NCBI GenBank assembly: GCA_021324535.1
Contig: JAJPIU010000221.1
Span: forward strand, 1 to 40,768
DNA from: Pseudomonadota bacterium
GTDB lineage: Bacteria > Chloroflexota > Ktedonobacteria > Ktedonobacterales > JADMIN01
Direction of reading: 5' to 3'
DNA: 40,768 nt
Positions 16,910 to 25,542 of this stretch are shown here, one piece after another. Position numbers and translations under genes: made by a program. The notes below the pieces were generated by a model. It saw only the letters and a program-made list of their open reading frames with translations. It was not told the origin of the DNA and searched no databases. The stretch's first letter is position 1. The number at the start of each line of letters is the position of its first letter.

Positions 16910-17179
16910 GGTCGCGCTAGGTGGGGAGCCAGGGCTTCCCTGAACTCGAAATGCTCTTAGGCGAGGCTGAACTCCCACCCGAGATTGTGCGTCGGCTTTG
17001 TTCTTGTCTCTTCAACGATTATGAGGATTTGGTCCCCGCGCGGCAGGCGCCTGCGAAACCCCGTCAGATCGTGATTGAAGCAGCGGCAAGTGGGCCTCCC
17101 TGGGCGCCGCGGGATTGCCGGGTCTGAGTCTGAGAAGAGCGAGAACGGGCGGACACACACCGACGGTGGGTGCGTGACC
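16910..17179 (+). ncRNA. ffs: Signal recognition particle RNA, bacterial large type
   Basis: About 270 nt, the size of Bacillus-type scRNA with an Alu domain. GCTAGGTGGGGAG near the 5' end matches the conserved Alu-domain segment. The 3' part has CCCCGTCAG, GAAGCAGCGGCAAGTGGG and GCCGCGGGATTGCCGGGTC, matching the S-domain and its return strand. The ends pair (GGTCGCGC at 16910 with GCGTGACC ending at 17179, one mismatch), and GTTCTTGTCTCTTC pairs with GAAGAGCGAGAAC to form part of helix 5. It lies just upstream of dnaX, as in Bacillus. The apical loop of the Ffh-binding helix (17068-17077) is non-canonical. Five T follow at 17183-17187. The 290 bp from there to dnaX hold no recognised feature. 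Confidence 0.95.
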
Positions 17180-17479
17180 ACATTTTTATGCCCAACAGCG
17201 CAAAACTCAGAACATCTGGCTGGTTCGCATGCTTTCCGCCGCCACATCGCCTGTCTCCCCAGCGCCATCCAGCGCCATCCAGAGCGATCCATAAAGCTAT
17301 CCGTTTGTCTGGTGGCCTTGCCATTCACGTCCCGGCGAACAAGAATGAAAGCAAGAGCGTCAAACGCTGGGGCTTCTCTGGGGGTTAATCACCACAAGTC
17401 GCATCTGCGCGCCTGCGTGGATACATACAGCGTCTTACCTACTGACAGGGCATCATCATCCAACACAACGAGGCATGGT

Positions 17480-19849
17480 ATGGCGTCGGAATCGCAGTCA
17501 TTGTATCGCAAGTGGCGATCACAAACCTTCTCCGACCTCATCGGTCAGGAGGCCGTCACCCGCACATTGCTCAACGCCGTGCGCGATGGGCGACTGGCGC
17601 ACGCCTATTTGTTCTGTGGCCCGCGTGGTACCGGCAAAACGAGCGCCGCGCGCCTGCTGGCGAAGGCCGTCAACTGCGCCAACCCACAGAACGGCGAACC
17701 GTGCAACAAATGCGTCTCCTGCCAGGAGATCACCAGGGGGAATAGCCCCGATGTGATCGAGATAGACGCCGCCTCGAACACTGGCGTAGACAACATCCGC
17801 GATCTGCGCGAAAACGTCAACCTGATGGCCAGCGGCGGCCGTTATAAGGTAGTGGTCGTTGACGAGGTACATATGCTCTCGACGGCGGCCTTCAACGCGC
17901 TGCTGAAGACGCTCGAAGAGCCGCCCCCACATGTCATCTTCGTCCTGGCCACCACTGATGCGCAAAAGGTGCTGGCGACCGTCGTCTCGCGCTGCCAGCG
18001 GTTCGACTTCCATCGTTTCAGTGTGCGCGACATCGTGGCGCGCCTCAACCATGTGGCCCAGGGCGAAGGGTATACCATCGAACCGGCGGCGGCGGAGATG
18101 CTGGCGCGCGCAGCGCAGGGCGGTATGCGCGACGCGCTCAGCCTGCTCGATCAGGCGGTGGCCTTCTGCGGCGACCATGTTGACTACGAGCGCACACGTC
18201 AGATGCTTGGGCTGGCCGATGTGACGGCGATTCGTACGCTGCTGGGCTATGTGGCGGCGCAGCGTCCGGCTGAGGGGCTTGAACTGCTCAACCAGTTGAT
18301 CACTACAGGCGCCGACCTGCGGCAACTCAACCAGCAGATCGGCGAGGAGTGGCGGGCGCTGTTGCTGGCGCGCGCGGGCGCCAACGTCGCGCAGTTGCTG
18401 GATCGGCCTGACGAGGACGCGCGCGATATTCAAGAATTAGCCAGCCGGTTCACCCTTGAACAATTGATGGCCTGTGCGCGCGCCTTCACCCGCAACGATG
18501 GCCCGGCTCGCGGGCTACCCGTGCCCCAGCTTGCCCTCGAACTCTCCTTCCTGGAATGTGTGTGCGCCTGTGATCCTTCACAACCAACGCCCGCCACCAG
18601 TGCGCCCGAAGCGGCGGCGCGCATGCAGTCGCCATCACTCATTGCGTCAGCGCCTACCACCAACGCCTATACGCCTGGGCGCGTGGCGCAACCTGCCCAG
18701 CCGATGTCAACACCCCCTCGTCCTGCTCCTGCTCCATCGCAGCCGCTCCGGATCAAACAACCACCTGTGGAGGAGCTTGATCTGGCAGCGATAGACCGTG
18801 ATAGAGCGCCCCGCGCCACGCCGACACAAGGCTCACCAATCTCACAGGCAAGCCATCAGGAAGCGTCCACGAACGCAGGAGCGGGCGAAGGTGATGATGA
18901 ATGGGGCGACACGCGCGACATCATAGATGACGAAGAAGCGCCTGAAGCGCCTGAAGCGCCTGATGAAGCTGAGTGGATGGAAGCGACTCCATCTGAGCCT
19001 GTTGACGCTGAAGACACGCCGATTCCCCTGCGTCAGATAAGTGATACATCAATGGCGCTTGCGCCTGCAAAAGGTAGTAGCGCGCTGTCCGCCGAACGCG
19101 ACTGGCTGACCGAGGCGCAAGACCACTGGGCGCTGATCAAGAAGATTTGTAGACAACGACCGGAGTCAGGCGCGATGGTTGGCGCCTTGCTCAATCACGC
19201 CTATCCCGTCTTGATGGAGGCCGGTGAGCCGGGCAATCTACCAACGTTGATCATCCAGGCAAAATACGACTTCCATGCGCGCAGCCTGCGTGAGCCTGAG
19301 AAACGCGCGATCATCGAGTGGGCCATCGAGCAAACACTCGATGCGCCGTTACAGGTGCGCATCATTCAGGAAGGCTCCCCCGGCGGCCCAGGCGCTCCTG
19401 TTGGCGCGAGGGCAGGCAAGCGCCCTGCCGGGCCAACCGCCTCCGCCGGGCAGCGCGCTGCGCCAGCCGCCTCTGCCCCACGCGCGCCCGCGCCTCGTCA
19501 GCCTGCCCAGGGCGCAAGCGATAGCGCCTCCAGCCGCCCATCTGCGCCGTCCATCCGCAACGGCGCGAATGCTCCACGGCTGCGCGAGACGCCTGAAGAT
19601 ACAGCCTATCGGCCAACCACTATGAACGGCGCGCATGGGCAGAATGGCGCCTCAAAGGCAAACCGGCGGCAAACCCCACCGCCTCGCCTGGATGACTACG
19701 CGCCCACATCCAAAGCATTGACGCCCGACCAGGCGATGGCGCAGGCAAGCGCCGATCCGGTTGTACAGGAGATCAGCCGCCTGCTAGGGATGGAGCTTGC
19801 CGAGGCGCACCCGCTTGATACAGACACACCCAATGAACCGCTGAACTGA
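17480..19849 (+). CDS. dnaX: DNA polymerase III subunit gamma/tau
   Basis: ATP-dependent clamp-loader subunit. The 789-aa protein starts with SLYRKWRSQTFSDLIGQ, the classic DnaX N-terminus. Walker A GPRGTGKT is at about 47-54; zinc cysteines are near 66, 75, 78 and 81; Walker B is VVVDEVHML; the sensor region reads FVLATTDAQKVLATVVSRCQ. Domain III ends near residue 360. A very long Pro/Ala/Glu-rich linker follows, then a helical tau-like region (DHWALIKKICRQRPESGAMVG) and another disordered tail. Start ATG 17480 has GAGG six bases upstream; the frame is open further back to 17075 but runs through the SRP RNA. The SRP RNA-dnaX order is conserved in some Gram-positive bacteria. Confidence 0.95.
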   Translation: MASESQSLYRKWRSQTFSDLIGQEAVTRTLLNAVRDGRLAHAYLFCGPRGTGKTSAARLLAKAVNCANPQNGEPCNKCVSCQEITRGNSPDVIEIDAASNTGVDNIRDLRENVNLMASGGRYKVVVVDEVHMLSTAAFNALLKTLEEPPPHVIFVLATTDAQKVLATVVSRCQRFDFHRFSVRDIVARLNHVAQGEGYTIEPAAAEMLARAAQGGMRDALSLLDQAVAFCGDHVDYERTRQMLGLADVTAIRTLLGYVAAQRPAEGLELLNQLITTGADLRQLNQQIGEEWRALLLARAGANVAQLLDRPDEDARDIQELASRFTLEQLMACARAFTRNDGPARGLPVPQLALELSFLECVCACDPSQPTPATSAPEAAARMQSPSLIASAPTTNAYTPGRVAQPAQPMSTPPRPAPAPSQPLRIKQPPVEELDLAAIDRDRAPRATPTQGSPISQASHQEASTNAGAGEGDDEWGDTRDIIDDEEAPEAPEAPDEAEWMEATPSEPVDAEDTPIPLRQISDTSMALAPAKGSSALSAERDWLTEAQDHWALIKKICRQRPESGAMVGALLNHAYPVLMEAGEPGNLPTLIIQAKYDFHARSLREPEKRAIIEWAIEQTLDAPLQVRIIQEGSPGGPGAPVGARAGKRPAGPTASAGQRAAPAASAPRAPAPRQPAQGASDSASSRPSAPSIRNGANAPRLRETPEDTAYRPTTMNGAHGQNGASKANRRQTPPPRLDDYAPTSKALTPDQAMAQASADPVVQEISRLLGMELAEAHPLDTDTPNEPLN

Positions 19850-19939
19850 ACGAACCGCAAATGGAAGGCGTGCGCCAGAACGCCATACTACTTCTCTTTC
19901 CATACATGGGAAGGGGACAGGGAAAAGGCGATCATCGTC

Positions 19940-20863
19940 ATGCCACTTCGTGAACAACCCTATGATGAACGCGCCGATTATGCCAACGTGGCCACACTTA
20001 TCCGCGCGCAGGCGCCGTTCGCCCGCCACCGTGTAGATTATCCCTGGCGGCTCACATCTCCCACCTCCCCGACAGGAGCCGACAGGCGCATCTGGCGCGA
20101 CGAGCATGGCGTCATCGTAGGCTTCGCAGCGTGGCAGTATCCTTGGGCGTCGCTGGATTTCTATGTACAAGGTGGCCCTGCGCAGGCTGAGACCGAGGCG
20201 GCCATCTTCGCCTGGGCGGATCGCCATTTCCAGGCGCTCGATGCGGCGCGCGGGCGGGCATTGCCCTACTGGGCGGAGGCGCGCGATGATGATAGTGAGG
20301 GATTGGCGCTGCTGGCGCGCCACGGCTATGATCTCGATGATGATGTCGTGTATGTCAGTCTGAGTCAGTCGCTTGCCGCCAGTCCGCCACAGGCGAATCT
20401 GCCAGCGGGCTACACCATGCGTCCGCTTGCAGGGATGAGTGAGGTAGACGCCTATGTAGAGGCGCATCGAAGCTCGTTCGGCAGCGGCATGATGACCAGC
20501 GAATGGCGGGCGCGCACGCTTCAAACGCCCGAATACGACCCAGAACTTGATCTCGTCGTGATCGCTCCTGATGGGCGCATAGCAGGCTTCTGTGTCGGCT
20601 GGCTCGCGCCTGAGTTGCGCGCCGGGCAGATCGAACCGTTTGGCGTCGCGGCTGATTTTCAGGGGCGTGGGATTGGTCATGCGCTGCTCTGCGAGATATT
20701 GGCGCGCTTCAAGGCAAAGGGCGCTCATATGGCGATGGTCGAGGTCTATGCTTCCTCTGCGCCAGCGCGTCGCGCCTATGAAGCTGCCGGGTTCAGTGTG
20801 ACCCATCGGGCGCTCCGCAAAGGAAGGTGGGCAAGCGACATCGCCGACGCCCAAAAAGGATAA
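19940..20863 (+). CDS. Tandem GNAT-family N-acetyltransferase
   Basis: A 307-aa protein with two GNAT folds. The C-terminal one (about 150-300) is complete: FGVAADFQGRGIGHALL is the acetyl-CoA-binding motif A, and VEVYASSAPARRAYEAAGF is the motif B region. The N-terminal half (DERADYANVATLIRA, DEHGVIVGFAAWQ) looks like a degenerate GNAT unit without a clear Q/RxxGxG/A loop, as in mycothiol synthase-like duplicated enzymes. The substrate is unknown. The next gene starts three bases after its stop, so the two are probably co-transcribed. Between dnaX and this gene is an imperfect hairpin (CTTTCCATACATGGGAAGG). Confidence 0.85.
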   Translation: MPLREQPYDERADYANVATLIRAQAPFARHRVDYPWRLTSPTSPTGADRRIWRDEHGVIVGFAAWQYPWASLDFYVQGGPAQAETEAAIFAWADRHFQALDAARGRALPYWAEARDDDSEGLALLARHGYDLDDDVVYVSLSQSLAASPPQANLPAGYTMRPLAGMSEVDAYVEAHRSSFGSGMMTSEWRARTLQTPEYDPELDLVVIAPDGRIAGFCVGWLAPELRAGQIEPFGVAADFQGRGIGHALLCEILARFKAKGAHMAMVEVYASSAPARRAYEAAGFSVTHRALRKGRWASDIADAQKG

Positions 20864-20866
20864 ACC

Positions 20867-21397
20867 GTGGAAAATACACCCTCGCCCGGAGATAAACGCC
20901 AGCCGCCGCCAGCGGGCAACCAGGCGCCCTTGCCAGCGCCAGACAGCGCAACAGAGCAATCCGAGCAGTCGCCAGATGACCTGCCACATCCTGATGACTA
21001 CGATACGCTGGAACGGCGACGTTTTGGGCCAATGGGCTTCATCCCTGCGGCGCCCTGGCTGACGGTGGCGCTCTGTCTAGGATTTGTTGGTTTGTTGGTC
21101 TATGGCGTAGTGTCGGGCAATGCGCTGGCCTTCGCGCTTGTTGCGGTGGTCGCTGTGTTTATTGGCGTCCCCTATCTGCTGCTCTACCTGTTCAACGGCA
21201 GACGACTTCCACCACGCAACTATGCGCCGCTTGTTGATGATGTGAAGCAATGGCGACCGGATGGCGAGAAGGCCAGTTATTCAGCAAACGCCAATGCCCC
21301 AGAGGATTCACGCGAACCGCTGGATGGCGCGCTGCCCGCCGCCGGGCTGGGCGAACCAAACACCGGCAATGGGCATAGAAACGATAGAGGCGGATAA
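20867..21397 (+). CDS. Small membrane protein of unknown function
   Basis: I do not recognise a family. The 176-aa product has a Pro/Gln/Glu-rich N-terminus (1-55), two closely spaced membrane helices (about 63-110, WLTVALCLGFVGLLVYG and ALAFALVAVVAVFIGVPYLLL) and a hydrophilic C-terminus. Both ends are probably cytoplasmic. The start is GTG, preceded by AAAGGA six bases upstream, and it follows the GNAT stop immediately, suggesting translational coupling. Confidence 0.75.
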   Translation: MENTPSPGDKRQPPPAGNQAPLPAPDSATEQSEQSPDDLPHPDDYDTLERRRFGPMGFIPAAPWLTVALCLGFVGLLVYGVVSGNALAFALVAVVAVFIGVPYLLLYLFNGRRLPPRNYAPLVDDVKQWRPDGEKASYSANANAPEDSREPLDGALPAAGLGEPNTGNGHRNDRGG

Positions 21398-21418
21398 GTT
21401 ATCATATCCGCTTCTATC
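21383..21418. terminator. Hairpin at a convergent gene end
   Basis: GATAGAGGCGGATA and TATCCGCTTCTATC form a 14-bp stem with one G-T pair and an 8-nt loop. It covers the stop codon of the small membrane protein gene and faces the convergent secreted-protein gene ending at 21446. There is no U tract, so a bidirectional role is inferred from position only. Confidence 0.5.
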
Positions 21419-21445
21419 AGCCTCGATGGCGTAGCTATCCGCATC

Positions 21446-21976
21446 CTATGGCGCACACCGCTGGCCAGAGCCAAGCCAACCACTATTGTAGAACTGATCT
21501 TCATAGAGACCTGTCGCTGCCCCGCAATTCGCTGAGAGGAATGGGGATTGCGCGACGATAGTCGCCGTGTCACTAGGGCTGGGAAGATACAGCGTTTTCT
21601 GTGTCTCCCCAGTAAGGTGGGTACTACCAGAAACGACCTCGGCATACGCTGTGGCATTGAGCGAACACGGCGCATTAAACTCCGAGCTACAATTACTGAT
21701 CGTGACAGTGGTTATCGAGACAATGCTGCCGCAGAAATGCGCGCCATCAAAGTAACCGTCCAGCTCGTTGTGGTAGTGGACGTGATACATGATCCAGAAT
21801 TGTATGACAACATACGAGACATCGTGATCCACTGTGGTGCTGTTCATGTACTCTAGAACGCAGAAATTAGGCGTTGTCCTGGCGCTGCTATGGGCAAAAG
21901 CAGGCCCACTGGCTGTCCCCAGCGCCAGCGCGGCGACCCCAAGCAGGATGAACAACGTTCGACGTAACCGTGTCAC
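21446..21976 (-). CDS. Secreted six-cysteine protein of unknown function
   Basis: A 176-aa product with a clear Sec signal peptide: basic VTRLRR, a hydrophobic core LFILLGVAALALG and an AFA cleavage site before HSS. The mature part (~147 aa) is rich in Ser, Thr, Tyr and Val and has six Cys, suggesting up to three disulfides in an exported beta-type domain. No family is recognised. The start is GTG at 21976 because GAGGAGG lies five bases upstream; a longer ATG frame (22021) would place charged residues before the signal and has no ribosome site. The 215 bp between it and the selA end hold nothing recognisable apart from GATAG-type short repeats near 22160-22195. Confidence 0.75.
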   Translation of the reverse strand: MTRLRRTLFILLGVAALALGTASGPAFAHSSARTTPNFCVLEYMNSTTVDHDVSYVVIQFWIMYHVHYHNELDGYFDGAHFCGSIVSITTVTISNCSSEFNAPCSLNATAYAEVVSGSTHLTGETQKTLYLPSPSDTATIVAQSPFLSANCGAATGLYEDQFYNSGWLGSGQRCAP

Positions 21977-22191
21977 AGCAACCTCCTCATATGCGGCGCA
22001 GCGATAGCGACGAGAACCCATAAGTTTCTTCCTGAAAGGCTATGACCATCCAAGTAGTCTGACGTCGCTATCAACCGTCGCCTGCTACCAGTGTTCCTCA
22101 GTCGGCCCGCATGCCAGACTGAGTGTGCTGATGATACGCCATCCTTAGCGGCCAAACCATATCATCTATCTATCATTTCCCTATCATCTTG

Positions 22192-23637
22192 CTATCGTTT
22201 TGAGAGTTCAGAAATCGCCCAGCGCAGCGTCGCCAACATCGCCTCATCCTGCTCTGGGTAAACCGTTCGCGGATCGAGCAATAAGCGCCCACGCGCCACC
22301 CGCGCAACCACTGGCGTCAGCGGCGCTGGCGGCTGACGCAGCAGATCGGCCAGTGCGCCAATCTCATATCGCTCTCCGCCTTCACTCTCTTCAGCGGTCA
22401 GTTGAAGCGCACACAGCCATGTAGATAACGTCTCGCCTGGCGCTGAGCCGCCCCCTATCGTAGACTCTCCTGAGATCACCTCGCAAGTTATTCCTGCCTC
22501 CTGCGTCTCCTGCCATCCTTGCGCCATCTCCGCCCACCTGCTTGCCCGCTCATACAGCGTCTCCAACGGCGTTGCGATCATCTGCCAGACGGGAATCTGT
22601 TGGGTCGCCAATCCCGCGCGCCACTGGCGCAGTGTTGCTTCCAGCGCAGCCAGCGTCAGCTTGTCGCAGCGCACCGCACGCATCAACGGGTGATGTTCGA
22701 TGCGCGCTAGCAACTCCCTTCGCCCAATGATTATTCCCGCCTGGGGGCCACCCAGCAGCTTGTCGCCCGAAAAGCAGACCACATCTGCCTCCGCCGCCAC
22801 GCTTTCCGCCACCATCGGCTCGTGCGCCAGCCCATACGCGCTCACATCCACCAGCGCCCCACTGCCCAGGTCATGCAGTAGTGGCAGGCCATGCGCATGC
22901 GCCAGCGCCGCCAGTCCAGCAAGCTCAGGCGCCTCCGTGAAGCCGACAATGCGAAAGTTGCTGGGATGCACGCTCAGCAACGCCGCCGTCTCGCCAGTGA
23001 TCGCCGCCTCATAGTCGGTAAGCCGCGTGCGGTTCGTTGTGCCCACCTCCACCAGGCGCGCCCCACTCTGGCGCATCACATCCGGCACACGAAAGCCACC
23101 GCCGATCTCCACAAGCTCGCCCCGCGAGACGATCACCTCACGCCCCGCCGCCAGCGCCGTCAGTGTCACCAGCGCGGCCGCTGCGTTGTTGTTCACCACC
23201 AGCGCATCCTCCGCGCCGGTCAGTTCTCGCAAGAGCGCGCGTACCAGCGTCTGGCGCGAGCCACGCCCGCCCGCTGCGAGGTCGTATTCCAGCGTCGAAT
23301 AGCCGCGCGCCACAGCGACCACGCTCGCGATAGCCTCCTCGCTCAGCGGCGCCAGCCCCAGGTTGGTATTGATGATGACGCCCGTAGCGTTAATGACCGG
23401 ACGCAGCAGCGGTTGCGCACGTTCAAGAAGCCGCGCCTGTGCGCTGGTAACGAGAGCCGTCAGCGTTGGTGGGGGAGCGCCCGCGCGAATAGCCGCCCGC
23501 GCCTGATCGAGCGTTTCGCGCGCCGCCTGGACGATCAGCATGTCCGAGGGGTGGGTTGGCTCACTGGCTTGCGCGCGGCTCACCGCCAGCCGCAGCGCCT
23601 CCACCGAGGGCAGCGCACGAAGCGCCGTATGACCCAT
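22192..23637 (-). CDS. selA: L-seryl-tRNA(Sec) selenium transferase
   Basis: PLP enzyme that converts Ser-tRNA(Sec) to Sec-tRNA(Sec). NATGVIINTNLGLAPLS is the typical N-terminal core, and the Schiff-base Lys is in SGDKLLGGPQAG. VEVGTTNRT and PLMRAVRCDKL are further family motifs. From ATG 23637 (GGAGAAGG eight bases upstream) the protein is 481 aa with the usual short lead into LPSVEAL. The frame is open to an ATG at 23730 that overlaps the MazF stop as ATGA, so a longer, coupled product of 512 aa is possible. selB, selC and selD are not in the window. The gene implies that this organism decodes UGA as selenocysteine. Confidence 0.93.
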   Translation of the reverse strand: MGHTALRALPSVEALRLAVSRAQASEPTHPSDMLIVQAARETLDQARAAIRAGAPPPTLTALVTSAQARLLERAQPLLRPVINATGVIINTNLGLAPLSEEAIASVVAVARGYSTLEYDLAAGGRGSRQTLVRALLRELTGAEDALVVNNNAAAALVTLTALAAGREVIVSRGELVEIGGGFRVPDVMRQSGARLVEVGTTNRTRLTDYEAAITGETAALLSVHPSNFRIVGFTEAPELAGLAALAHAHGLPLLHDLGSGALVDVSAYGLAHEPMVAESVAAEADVVCFSGDKLLGGPQAGIIIGRRELLARIEHHPLMRAVRCDKLTLAALEATLRQWRAGLATQQIPVWQMIATPLETLYERASRWAEMAQGWQETQEAGITCEVISGESTIGGGSAPGETLSTWLCALQLTAEESEGGERYEIGALADLLRQPPAPLTPVVARVARGRLLLDPRTVYPEQDEAMLATLRWAISELSKR

Positions 23638-23726
23638 GTCTTCAGCCTTCTCCTCAGCCGTCTGGCCGTCTTTGGTGGGGCGCGTCATACGCCGCTTGGG
23701 CGCGCTGGAGGTGGTATGCTGGCTCC

Positions 23727-24206
23727 TCATGGCTCTTCAGACGTCTCGCTTGGTGGTGTGTAAGGCGTATCATCCGGCTCATGCAGCGCATAGAACGCGG
23801 TGATGCAGAGCGTATCCGCCAGCTTGCGCAGGATGATGGCGAGGTCATTGTCGTGCAGGTGGCAGATATACTGCTGGTCGGGCAGGGCCGCGCGCAGCAC
23901 GGGATAGACCAGCTCTGTTTTCACCAGGCTATCGCCATCGAGCTGCGGATAGTCACTTTTGAGCAACAGATGATGATACGGACGCAGCTTGCCTTTGTAG
24001 GTGGTCAACGGCAAGACGTTGAGCGCGCCCGCATATTTGGCGAAGACCGTGCTGGAGATCACCAGCGCAGGCCGCCAACTCAAAATGCGCCGTTCCTCCA
24101 CACCCTCTGGCAGATCGGAATAGGTGAAGTTCACCCAGTAGACGCTGCCAAAGGTGACAAGGTGATGATACGTCGCCTGATCGGGCCGAAAAGCAGGATG
24201 CGGCAT
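23727..24206 (-). CDS. MazF/PemK-family toxin-like protein
   Basis: About 159 aa. VYWVNFTYSDLP, then RRILSWRPALVIS and TTYKGKLRPYHHLLL match the SH3-like PemK/MazF fold, which cuts single-stranded mRNA; LVKTELVYPV corresponds to the conserved S/T-x-x-x-x-x-Q-V/I region with changes. It is longer than the usual 110-120 aa because of an N-terminal PHPAFRPDQATYHH segment and a Pro/Glu-rich tail. The start ATG is one base after the stop of the upstream small gene, the classic antitoxin-toxin arrangement. Its stop overlaps an in-frame ATG of the selA frame. Confidence 0.8.
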   Translation of the reverse strand: MPHPAFRPDQATYHHLVTFGSVYWVNFTYSDLPEGVEERRILSWRPALVISSTVFAKYAGALNVLPLTTYKGKLRPYHHLLLKSDYPQLDGDSLVKTELVYPVLRAALPDQQYICHLHDNDLAIILRKLADTLCITAFYALHEPDDTPYTPPSETSEEP

Positions 24207-24207
24207 C

Positions 24208-24444
24208 TCAGAGGGCGTCTCCCGTGTAGAGCGCCCGGCGCATGAACTCCTGGACAAGCTCCACCATTTCGCGTCGCTCGGCGCGCTCGTCTTCATCCTC
24301 CTCGCTCAGCGCCTCAGCCACCAGCGCCTCATACGCCTGATGGCGCACGCGCAGGGCCTCGTGTGTCACAGGGCGTCCATCCAGGGAGTCGGATGTATGG
24401 AGCTGCAGTTCGCGCTCGCATTCGCATTCCAAATGAGTCGTCAC
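24208..24444 (-). CDS. Probable antitoxin paired with the MazF-like toxin
   Basis: A 78-aa acidic protein, start GTG 24444 (GGGAGG five bases upstream; an upstream GTG at 24483 has none). The body is helical and charged (ALVAEALSEEDEDERAERREMVELVQEFMRRAL), as expected for the toxin-binding half of an antitoxin. No AbrB or ribbon-helix-helix DNA-binding motif is recognised. The role is inferred from position directly upstream of the toxin. Confidence 0.65.
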   Translation of the reverse strand: MTTHLECECERELQLHTSDSLDGRPVTHEALRVRHQAYEALVAEALSEEDEDERAERREMVELVQEFMRRALYTGDAL

Positions 24445-24603
24445 AGGAGCCTCCCATCGAAAAAGATCGGTATCCAACGCCACATTGAGCGTTACACATA
24501 ATATACCCGTTCAAGCGAAGAACGCGCCGTTCGCGTAACAGAGGCCGCCAGATCAGAGAGCGGCCCATGCAGCGCCAGAACAGATGCGCTGCGCGCGAGC
24601 GAT

Positions 24604-24632
24604 TTGCGTTCTGGTTAGAAACGGTGTACAAT
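24604..24632 (+). promoter_or_regulatory. Promoter for the bifunctional nuclease gene
   Basis: TTGCGT (24604-24609), 17-bp spacer, TACAAT (24627-24632). The leader to the ATG at 24782 would be about 140 nt and contains GGGATCAGGGCGATCAGGG short repeats and a direct repeat of GTACTGAGAG. The rest of the 24445-24781 gap shows no further feature. Confidence 0.65.
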
Positions 24633-24781
24633 GAGGGCGACAGGGATCAGGGCGATCAGGGCGGCTTGCATCAATTCGACACGTTCGGCGCTCGGCCAAC
24701 GACCCTAACGACCTATGTGAAGTTCTGCGTTTTCAAGAGGTACTGAGAGTCGGGTACTGAGAGAAAAGAGGAAACTGCAAC

Positions 24782-25339
24782 ATGGTTGAGATGACGGTTG
24801 ACAGTGTGCGCATGAATGTCGAATCAAACCAGCGGGTGGTCATCCTCAAAGACCCTGAGGGTGAACGCTACCTGTTCATCTGGATCGCCAACCCTGAGGC
24901 GTATTCGATTGCGCTGGAGCTTCAGGGAGCCTCGCCGCCTCGCCCGCTCACGCACGATCTCCTCAAAACGGTGATCCAGGAATTGGGCGGCAAGCTCACC
25001 AGCGTCATTATCAACGACTTGATAGATGACATCTACTACGCCCGCCTGGTGCTCGACGCCAACGGGCGCCATGTGGAGATTGATTCGCGCTCCAGCGACG
25101 CCATCGCGATGGCCGTGCGCTTCAAAGTCAGCATCTTCGTCTCCGAGAGCGTGTTGGAGCGCGCGGGCGTCACGTTGCAAGTGGCTGAAGAGCGCGAAGA
25201 GCGCGCATCGCGCGAGCGGTCGTCGGCCACCTCGTCTACATCCAGCGGATCGGGTTCGGCGGGCGCAAGTTATAATCTCGATGTCTATCGTGATTTTATC
25301 AATGGTCTCGATGCGCTCGATGAGTTTGGCAACGACTGA
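24782..25339 (+). CDS. Bifunctional nuclease (BFN/DUF151) family protein
   Basis: A 185-aa protein. The core reads VVILKDPEGERYLFIWI, GASPPRPLTHDLL and the tail VEIDSRSSDAIAMAVRFKVSIFVSE, the hallmark of the BFN family, with the SSDAIALA-type motif intact. Family members have been linked to DNA and RNA cleavage, but the physiological role is unclear. A Ser/Glu-rich segment (about 137-162) leads to an extra C-terminal helix. GAGGAAA precedes the ATG. A hairpin follows the stop. Confidence 0.92.
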   Translation: MVEMTVDSVRMNVESNQRVVILKDPEGERYLFIWIANPEAYSIALELQGASPPRPLTHDLLKTVIQELGGKLTSVIINDLIDDIYYARLVLDANGRHVEIDSRSSDAIAMAVRFKVSIFVSESVLERAGVTLQVAEEREERASRERSSATSSTSSGSGSAGASYNLDVYRDFINGLDALDEFGND

Positions 25340-25346
25340 CAACACG

Positions 25347-25376
25347 GGCCGTATGGCGTTTCGACGCTGTACGGCC
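25347..25376 (+). terminator. Terminator-like hairpin with UUCG loop
   Basis: GGCCGTA pairs with TACGGCC, and an inner GCGT-TTCG-ACGC stem closes with a UUCG tetraloop. A T-rich stretch (TGATTCGTTT) follows. It lies eight bases after the BFN stop codon. Confidence 0.7.
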
Positions 25377-25542
25377 TGATTCGTTTAGGACGCCTGTGTC
25401 GCCTGGGACGATACAGCAAGTGTCCACCGGGAATTATCGTTTGGCTGGCGCCGCTGGTGAGCTGGCTCAGCACAGTTCGCACGAAGAGTGGTTTCGTGCC
25501 ACGCGCAACACCGAGGTGGCTGGTTGGAAGGGGAGGCGCATC

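Noticed and set aside
17075..17479. Extended N-terminus of the dnaX frame
   Set aside because: The 135 extra codons run through the SRP RNA and its flank; the DnaX-typical N-terminus and a ribosome site begin at 17480.
22022..24781. selC (tRNA-Sec) or selB beside selA
   Set aside because: No cloverleaf-like sequence with a GTTCRA loop and no SelB-like frame was seen in the surrounding gaps.
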